DNA of 64,000 bases from Gemmatimonadota bacterium (GTDB lineage: Bacteria > Gemmatimonadota > Gemmatimonadetes > Gemmatimonadales > Gemmatimonadaceae). Under the pieces are notes generated by a model. The model was not told the DNA's origin and did not search any database. It saw only the letters and a program-made list of their open reading frames with translations. The stretch is taken from the NCBI GenBank assembly GCA_021413975.1, contig JAIOPJ010000001.1, positions 1 through 64,000 on the forward strand, read 5' to 3'. Below, one piece after another: positions 57,317-64,000 of this stretch. Every line of letters starts with the position of its first letter. The first letter of the stretch is position 1. The position numbers were made by a program, and so were the translations under genes.

Positions 57317-57643
57317 ATGAGGCGCCGCCCCTACGACTGGCAGGACGCGCATCGCCCGCGTCCGATCGCCGACGCGCTCGCCGACCTCCTGAAGGCCACG
57401 GGCCTCGACGCCGACGTCGCTCGCGCCGGCGTGATGTCCGCCTGGGCGGCCGCCGTGGGGACGCAGATCGCCGGCGTCACCGAGCCGCGGATGATGACCG
57501 AGGACGGCACGCTCGTGGTCGGCGTGAGGACGCACGGGTGGATGTCGGAGCTCTCGATGATGGAGCGCCAGCTCATCGCGAAGCTCGACGCCGCGGGCTC
57601 GCACACGCCGGTCAGGAAGATCCGTTGGGAGCTGCTCCGGTAG
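57317..57643 (+). CDS. DciA-like DUF721 protein
   Basis: 108 residues from the ATG at 57317. A DUF721/DciA core: RPRPIADALADLLKATGLDA, AWAAAVGTQIAGVTEPRMMT and LVVGVRTHGWMSELSMMERQ. DciA is the DnaB helicase loader in many bacteria lacking DnaC. Its place between recF and gyrB is the conserved context of the family. Ends about 48 bp before the gyrB promoter. Confidence 0.85.
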   Translation: MRRRPYDWQDAHRPRPIADALADLLKATGLDADVARAGVMSAWAAAVGTQIAGVTEPRMMTEDGTLVVGVRTHGWMSELSMMERQLIAKLDAAGSHTPVRKIRWELLR

Positions 57644-57671
57644 CATGGCCGCGGGTGCGTTTCCCCTCTGA

Positions 57672-59732
<2,061 letters not shown>

Positions 59733-59809
59733 GTTCGGCGCTGGAACGATGTCGGGTGCGGTAGCGCGGTCACGCTGATCGGACGGCAGGGCGGAGATTG
59801 CGCGTCGCC

Positions 59810-60040
59810 ATGCCAATCGCGACGATGACCACCAAGGGTCAGATCACCATCCCCAAGCGCGTTCGCACCGTCCTGATGCTCGAGCAGGGCGACCGCGTGG
59901 AGATCACGCTCACCCGCGACGGGGCCGCCCTGCTCCGGCCCCTCGCACCGGCGCTCGGATCATTCTTCGGCGCCGTCACCTGGAGCGCCGGTACGGTGCC
60001 GGTCGCGGCCATGGACCCCGGCTCGGCCGACCTGGGATGA
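59810..60040 (+). CDS. AbrB-family antitoxin (VapB-like)
   Basis: 76 residues from the ATG at 59810. The swapped-hairpin DNA-binding motif MTTKGQITIPKRVRTVLMLE is typical of AbrB/MazE-type antitoxins. The C-terminal ~30 residues would wrap the toxin. It overlaps the PIN-domain gene by 4 bp (ATGA), the usual type II toxin-antitoxin layout, and likely autoregulates the pair. No clear promoter is seen in the 77 bp after gyrB. Confidence 0.85.
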   Translation: MPIATMTTKGQITIPKRVRTVLMLEQGDRVEITLTRDGAALLRPLAPALGSFFGAVTWSAGTVPVAAMDPGSADLG

Positions 60041-60429
60041 TCGCCGCCGACACCTCCGTCCTCGTGCGCGCGCTCGTCGGCGACCATCCCGAACAGAGCG
60101 CCGCCGCGCGCAAGTGGATCTCGTCGCACCAGGTCACCGGCATCGTGGTCGACCACATCGTGCTCGTGGAGCTGGCCTGGGTGCTCCGCGCGCGGTATCG
60201 CCAGCCGCGCAGCGAGATCGCCCGCGCGATCGAGCTGCTCCTCGCGACGAACGGTGTGGTGATCCCCGAGGACGAGCTCGTGCGCGCCGCCCTTGCCGCC
60301 TACAAGGCGGGGCGCGGGGATCTCGCCGACCATCTCATCCGCGAGCGCACGAGGGCGCTGGGGTTCGCACCCGTGGCGACGTTCGACGAGACGCTCGTGG
60401 GGGTCAGGGGATTCGCGAAGCCGCGGTAG
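60037..60429 (+). CDS. PIN-domain toxin (VapC-like ribonuclease)
   Basis: 130 residues. The PIN catalytic acids are all present: Asp5 (AADTSVLV), Glu45 (VLVELAWVL), Asp95/Asp98 (GRGDLADHLI) and Asp117 (ATFDETL). VapC toxins cleave tRNA or rRNA and are neutralised by the partner antitoxin. Intact and presumably functional. Confidence 0.87.
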   Translation: MIAADTSVLVRALVGDHPEQSAAARKWISSHQVTGIVVDHIVLVELAWVLRARYRQPRSEIARAIELLLATNGVVIPEDELVRAALAAYKAGRGDLADHLIRERTRALGFAPVATFDETLVGVRGFAKPR

Positions 60430-60441
60430 CCCCGCCCGTGC

Positions 60442-60672
60442 TCAGCCCCGGATCGAGTCCGGCCCGTGCTTGAGCTGCTGCGCGAACCACGCGTGCGCCG
60501 CCGCCATGAGTGCCAACGGCGCGAACGACGCCGCCGCCAGGCACAGATGCGCGACCGGGTCGATCCCGCCCGACGACACCGGCCGCGTGACGTACACGAG
60601 GCCGACCCAGGCGAGCATCGCGCCGGCGGCCACTCCCTGCGCCCCGAGGGCGCCCAGCTTCTCGATGTTCAT
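60442..60672 (-). CDS. Small hypothetical membrane protein
   Basis: 76 residues from the ATG at 60672 with AGGTGA just upstream; a GTG at 60678 would add two residues. Two hydrophobic segments (GVAAGAMLAWVGLVYVT and VAHLCLAAASFAPLALMAAA). Starts within 7 bp of the thymidine phosphorylase stop on the same strand, so probably co-transcribed. No family recognised. Confidence 0.5.
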   Translation of the reverse strand: MNIEKLGALGAQGVAAGAMLAWVGLVYVTRPVSSGGIDPVAHLCLAAASFAPLALMAAAHAWFAQQLKHGPDSIRG

Positions 60673-60678
60673 GGTCAC

Positions 60679-62025
60679 CTAACTTGCACCCGCCGACCCC
60701 AATTCCTCCACCCCCTGCCGGCTCACGCGGTGCGAGACGAGCGCCCGTGCCTTGGGCGGCGCATCGCCGAACGTGACCGCCCGCCCGATCGCCACCCGCG
60801 CCGCGGCCTCGCCCGCCGCGTCGCGCGCCAGGATCGTCGCGAGCGGATCGCCGACCTGCACCTTCGCTCCCGGTCGCACATGCACGAGGAACCCCACCGA
60901 CGCGTCGATGGTGTCCGTCACCTTGTTGCGGCCCCCACCGAGTGCCGTGATCGCCCGCCCGATCACGCGGGGCTCCACGCGCTGCACCGTACCCGAGCGC
61001 TCGGCGCGCACGACCGACTCGATCGCCGCGCGGGGGAGGTACGCCCCGGGATCGTCCACGACGCGCGGATCCCCTCCCTGCGCTGCGACGATCTCACGGA
61101 ACTTCTCGAGCGCCGCCCCGCTCTCGAGCGTCTGCTCGGCGCGCGCCCGCGCGCCGTCCATCGTCGCGGACACGCCCCCGAGCACCAGCATCTCGGCGGC
61201 GAACGTCATCGTCACCTCGCGCAGGTCGGCCGGTCCGCCACCCTTGAGCACGTCGATCGACTCGGTGATCTCGACGGCATTGCCGCAGGCGACGCCGAGC
61301 GGCGCATCCATGTCGGTGAGCAGGGCGACCGTCGGGCAGCCGTGGCGTTCGCCGATCGAGATCATCGTGGCGGCGAGCTTGAGCGAATCGTCGAGCCGAG
61401 TCATGAAGGCGCCGGCACCGGTCTTCACGTCGAGCACCAGACCCGTCAGTCCCTCGGCGAGCTTCTTGCTCATGATGCTCGCGGCGATCAACGGGATCGC
61501 CTCCACGGTCGCCGTGGCGTCGCGCAGGGAGTAGAACCGGCGGTCCGCGGGGGCGATCTCGTCGGTCTGGCCGATGAGCACGCAGCCGAGCCGTTCGACC
61601 TGCCGCGCCGCCTCCTCGAGCGTGAGCCGCGTGCGGAAACCGGGGATGCTCTCGAGCTTGTCGAGCGTGCCGCCGGTGTGCCCGAGGCCGCGCCCCGACA
61701 TCATCGGCACGGCGACGCCGCAGGCGGCGACGAGCGGCGCGAGGACGATCGAGACCTTGTCCCCCACGCCCCCGGTGGAATGCTTGTCGATGCGCGGCAC
61801 GGTGAGATGATCGAGGTCGAGACGCCGCCCGCTGTCGAGCATCGCGGTCATGAGCGCCTCGGTCTCCACCGAATCCATCCCGCGGAAGTAGACCGCCATG
61901 GCGAGCGCCGCGATCTGGTAGTCGGGGACGTCGCCGGCGGCGTACTGCGCCATGAGCGTACGCCACTCCTCGGGACTCAGCGCCCCGCCGTCGCGCTTCC
62001 GTTCGATCAGCTCCACGACCGTCAT
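60679..62025 (-). CDS. deoA: Thymidine / pyrimidine-nucleoside phosphorylase
   Basis: 448 residues from the ATG at 62025 with GAGGTG upstream. Phosphorolysis of thymidine or uridine in nucleoside salvage. Signature KHSTGGVGDKVSIVLAPLVA and catalytic-site segments SGRGLGHTGGTLDKLES, RDATATVEAIPLIAASIMSK and KTGAGAFM are intact. The sequence could equally be named pdp; substrate range cannot be read off. A CATACT -10 candidate lies about 35 bp upstream. Confidence 0.92.
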   Translation of the reverse strand: MTVVELIERKRDGGALSPEEWRTLMAQYAAGDVPDYQIAALAMAVYFRGMDSVETEALMTAMLDSGRRLDLDHLTVPRIDKHSTGGVGDKVSIVLAPLVAACGVAVPMMSGRGLGHTGGTLDKLESIPGFRTRLTLEEAARQVERLGCVLIGQTDEIAPADRRFYSLRDATATVEAIPLIAASIMSKKLAEGLTGLVLDVKTGAGAFMTRLDDSLKLAATMISIGERHGCPTVALLTDMDAPLGVACGNAVEITESIDVLKGGGPADLREVTMTFAAEMLVLGGVSATMDGARARAEQTLESGAALEKFREIVAAQGGDPRVVDDPGAYLPRAAIESVVRAERSGTVQRVEPRVIGRAITALGGGRNKVTDTIDASVGFLVHVRPGAKVQVGDPLATILARDAAGEAAARVAIGRAVTFGDAPPKARALVSHRVSRQGVEELGSAGAS

Positions 62026-62183
62026 TGACCCACCTCGCGTCCCCCGCCAACGTTCAGTATGCGCTCTCGTTCCAGAGACGAACCAGCGCCCTGAACATTT
62101 CAGCAGCCGCAACCGTCGCCGCGGTGGTCGCCTGCCCTCCCGCACGGCTCGCCCGGCACCGGCTCCATCACGGAAGTCACCCC

Positions 62184-62306
62184 ATGCTGATCTCCACGTC
62201 CATGAACGCCACGCTCGACGCCGACGGCACGGTCGCCACCCCGCGGATCCCCGCCCTTCGCACCCTGCTCAACGACTCGGCCCGCGCCGAGGCCGGCGCG
62301 GCGTGA
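62184..62306 (+). CDS. Possible small ORF coupled to ligA
   Basis: 40 codons, MLISTSMNATLDADGTVATP ending ARAEAGAA, stop overlapping the ligA GTG as GTGA. No family, no strong ribosome binding site. It may be a leader peptide or chance; the open frame runs back to 62025 without stop. The remaining 62026-62183 interval should contain the divergent promoters of deoA and ligA. Confidence 0.3.
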   Translation: MLISTSMNATLDADGTVATPRIPALRTLLNDSARAEAGAA

Positions 62307-64000
62307 CCGCTGCGGTGAACGCGGCGGCCCGCGCGACCGAACTGCGCCGCCTGCTCGAGAAGGCGGCGCACGAGTACTACGTGCTCGACAAGCCCAAGCT
62401 CTCGGACGCCGCCTACGACAAGCTCTTCCGCGAGCTGCAGGCGCTCGAGCGGGACCATCCCGAGCTGCGCGTCGGCGACTCGCCGACCAACCGCGTCGGC
62501 GCCGCGGTCACGGAGAGCCATCTCACCAAGTACACGCACCTCGTGCCGATGGCGTCGCTCGACAACGCCTTCGACGAGACCGAGCTCGCCGAGTGGCAGG
62601 AGCGCGTCACGAAGCTCGTGGGCGACGCGGTGGGCCGCGACGGCTACTGCTGCGAGCTCAAGATCGACGGCGCCGCCGTCTCGCTCACCTACCGCGACGG
62701 CAAGCTCGTGACGGGTGCCACGCGCGGCAACGGCACGGTGGGCGAGGACGTCACGGCCAACATCCGCACCATCGCCGACGTGCCGGGCCACCTCGAGGGC
62801 GAGGGCTGGCCGGAGGTCATCGAGATCCGCGGCGAGATCTACATGACCTTCGACGGCTTCGAACGGATGAATGCCGACCGCGTGAAGGCGGGCGAGGAGG
62901 TCTTCGCCAACCCGCGCAACTCGGCGGCCGGCGCGCTGCGCCAGAAGGACCCGCGCGAGACCGCCAGGAAGCCGCTGCGCTTCTTCGGCTACGCGTTCGC
63001 CGTGCCGGGGAACGCCGAGCTGCCGTTCCGCACGCAGTGGGAGCTGCTCGAGTCGCTCGCGGCCTGGGGCGTCCCGGTCGCGCCGCACCGCAAGCGTTGC
63101 CCGACGCTCGACGCGGTGAACGAGTGGGCGCGCGACCTCGAGAGCACGACGCGCGCCACGCTCCCGTTCGCGATCGACGGGGGCGTGGTGAAGGTGAACC
63201 AGCTCACGCTGCAGTCGGAGCTGGGCGTGGTGGGCGGGCGCGTGCCGCGCTGGGCGATCGCCCGGAAGTTCGCGCCCGACATCGCCGAGACGACGCTGCT
63301 CGACATCGAGGTGCAGGTGGGGCGCACCGGCGCGCTCACCCCGCGCGCGGTGCTCGCGCCGGTGGAGGTGGGCGGCGCGACGATCAACTACGCCACGCTG
63401 CACAACTTCGAGCTGGTCGCGGAGAAGGACCTGCGCATAGGCGACACGGTGCTCGTGAAACGGGCCGGCGAGGTGATCCCGCAGATCCTCGGACCCATCC
63501 CCGAGCGGCGCACCGGCGAGGAGCGCGTGGTGCGTGCGCCGACGCACTGCCCGGTGTGCGGCACGGCCGTGGTGCGCGACGACGAAGAGGTCGCGACCTA
63601 CTGCCCCAACGTCACCTGCGCCGGCCGGCGGCTGGAGGCGCTCGCGCACTTCACCTCGCGCGACGCGATGGACATCCGGGGCTTGAGCCATCAACGGCTC
63701 GAGCAGCTGCTCGCCGCCGGGCTCGTGGAGGACGCGGGCGACCTCTACTCGCTCACCGCCGAGCAGATCGCGGGGCTCGAGCGCTTCGCCGAGCGGAGCG
63801 CCGAGCAGCTGGTGGCCGCGATCGAGGCATCGAAGCAGCAGCCGCTCTCCCGCCTGCTCAATGCGGTGGGCATCCGCCACGTGGGTGCCGAGTCGGCGAA
63901 GCTCCTCGCGCGGGCCTTCGGAACGCTCGACGCGCTGGAGGCGGCCACCGTGGAGGAGCTCGAGGCGCTCCATGGCGTGGGGGAGACGATGGCCCACGCG
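62303..64000 (+). CDS. ligA: NAD-dependent DNA ligase, 3' end outside the window
   Basis: Seals nicks in replication and repair using NAD+. Starts at GTG 62303; 566 codons are seen, open to the right edge. Domain Ia (HEYYVLDKPKLSDAAYDKLF), adenylation domain with nucleophile Lys120 in ELKIDGAAVSL, motif GATRGNGTVGEDVTANIRTI, OB fold, four-cysteine zinc finger (CPVCG...CPNVTC) and the start of the helix-hairpin-helix region (LEALHGVGET). The BRCT domain lies beyond the edge. Confidence 0.95.
   Translation, partial: MTAAVNAAARATELRRLLEKAAHEYYVLDKPKLSDAAYDKLFRELQALERDHPELRVGDSPTNRVGAAVTESHLTKYTHLVPMASLDNAFDETELAEWQERVTKLVGDAVGRDGYCCELKIDGAAVSLTYRDGKLVTGATRGNGTVGEDVTANIRTIADVPGHLEGEGWPEVIEIRGEIYMTFDGFERMNADRVKAGEEVFANPRNSAAGALRQKDPRETARKPLRFFGYAFAVPGNAELPFRTQWELLESLAAWGVPVAPHRKRCPTLDAVNEWARDLESTTRATLPFAIDGGVVKVNQLTLQSELGVVGGRVPRWAIARKFAPDIAETTLLDIEVQVGRTGALTPRAVLAPVEVGGATINYATLHNFELVAEKDLRIGDTVLVKRAGEVIPQILGPIPERRTGEERVVRAPTHCPVCGTAVVRDDEEVATYCPNVTCAGRRLEALAHFTSRDAMDIRGLSHQRLEQLLAAGLVEDAGDLYSLTAEQIAGLERFAERSAEQLVAAIEASKQQPLSRLLNAVGIRHVGAESAKLLARAFGTLDALEAATVEELEALHGVGETMAHA

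Noticed and set aside
62177-63997. 606-codon minus-strand open frame over ligA
   Set aside because: Antisense to ligA, whose motifs are unambiguous.

Overview
The window is a GC-rich (about 70 %) bacterial chromosome segment with no prophage, insertion sequence, CRISPR array or rRNA. I read it as Gemmatimonadota (moderate confidence). The grounds are the base composition, barrel-less carboxypeptidase-regulatory/plug proteins, large TPR and DUF4175/BatA/DUF4159 operons, and a variant System I cytochrome c maturation locus. Coding density is high. Consecutive genes very often overlap as ATGA or TGATG, so most functions sit in translationally coupled operons.

Layout. 0-3.4 kb, minus strand: a four-gene tRNA array (Thr-UGU, Tyr, Gly-UCC, Thr-GGU), then rpmG-secE-nusG-rplK-rplA-rplJ (rplJ runs off the left edge). 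3.6-11.5 kb: cysS, an orphan ABC ATPase with degenerate motifs, an AI-2E-type membrane protein, PspA with a YbjN-like partner, a plug-domain protein, and the two subunits of iron-sulfur L-serine dehydratase. 11.5-20.5 kb: a secreted DUF5107-TPR / DUF6067-like pair, probably for polysaccharides, then uvrA. 20.7-26.2 kb, plus strand: a TPR protein, a transglutaminase-like protein joined abruptly and out of frame to an N-terminally truncated ABC ATPase, an ABC-2-like permease and a GNAT enzyme. 26.3-29.2 kb: a Yip1-like membrane protein, a Spy-like periplasmic protein with Gly-Pro repeats, and argJ.

29.2-45.0 kb, minus strand, is the most distinctive region. It is a ten-gene, 15.8-kb, nearly gapless operon: a vWA/glutamine-amidotransferase-like membrane protein, a caspase-like protein lacking its catalytic cysteine, a TPR peptidase-MA-like metalloprotease, DUF4159, a MoxR AAA+ ATPase, DUF58, BatA-type vWA, DUF4175, an APC permease and a coiled-coil membrane protein. 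It looks like an envelope-associated MoxR-vWA chaperone system with protease-like partners.

45-52.6 kb: an FAD oxidoreductase, a DinB-fold protein, an exported M20 amidohydrolase, then ccmE-ccmF-ccmH and a CcmI-like/zinc-ribbon fusion. CcmE carries CxxxY in place of the usual His motif. 52.6-62 kb: glpK, mtnA, an enoyl-CoA hydratase, recF-dciA-gyrB, a VapBC-type toxin-antitoxin pair, a small membrane protein and thymidine phosphorylase. ligA starts at 62.3 kb and runs off the right edge.

Non-coding structure stands out in three ways. At least two families of short inverted-repeat (REP-like) elements lie between genes, and one family has a copy apparently inside the DUF4175 reading frame. gyrB contains a 36-bp island of AT-rich codons carrying a perfect 10-bp inverted repeat. 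Several divergent gene pairs share overlapping -10 elements, sometimes so close to the start codon that leaderless transcripts are likely.
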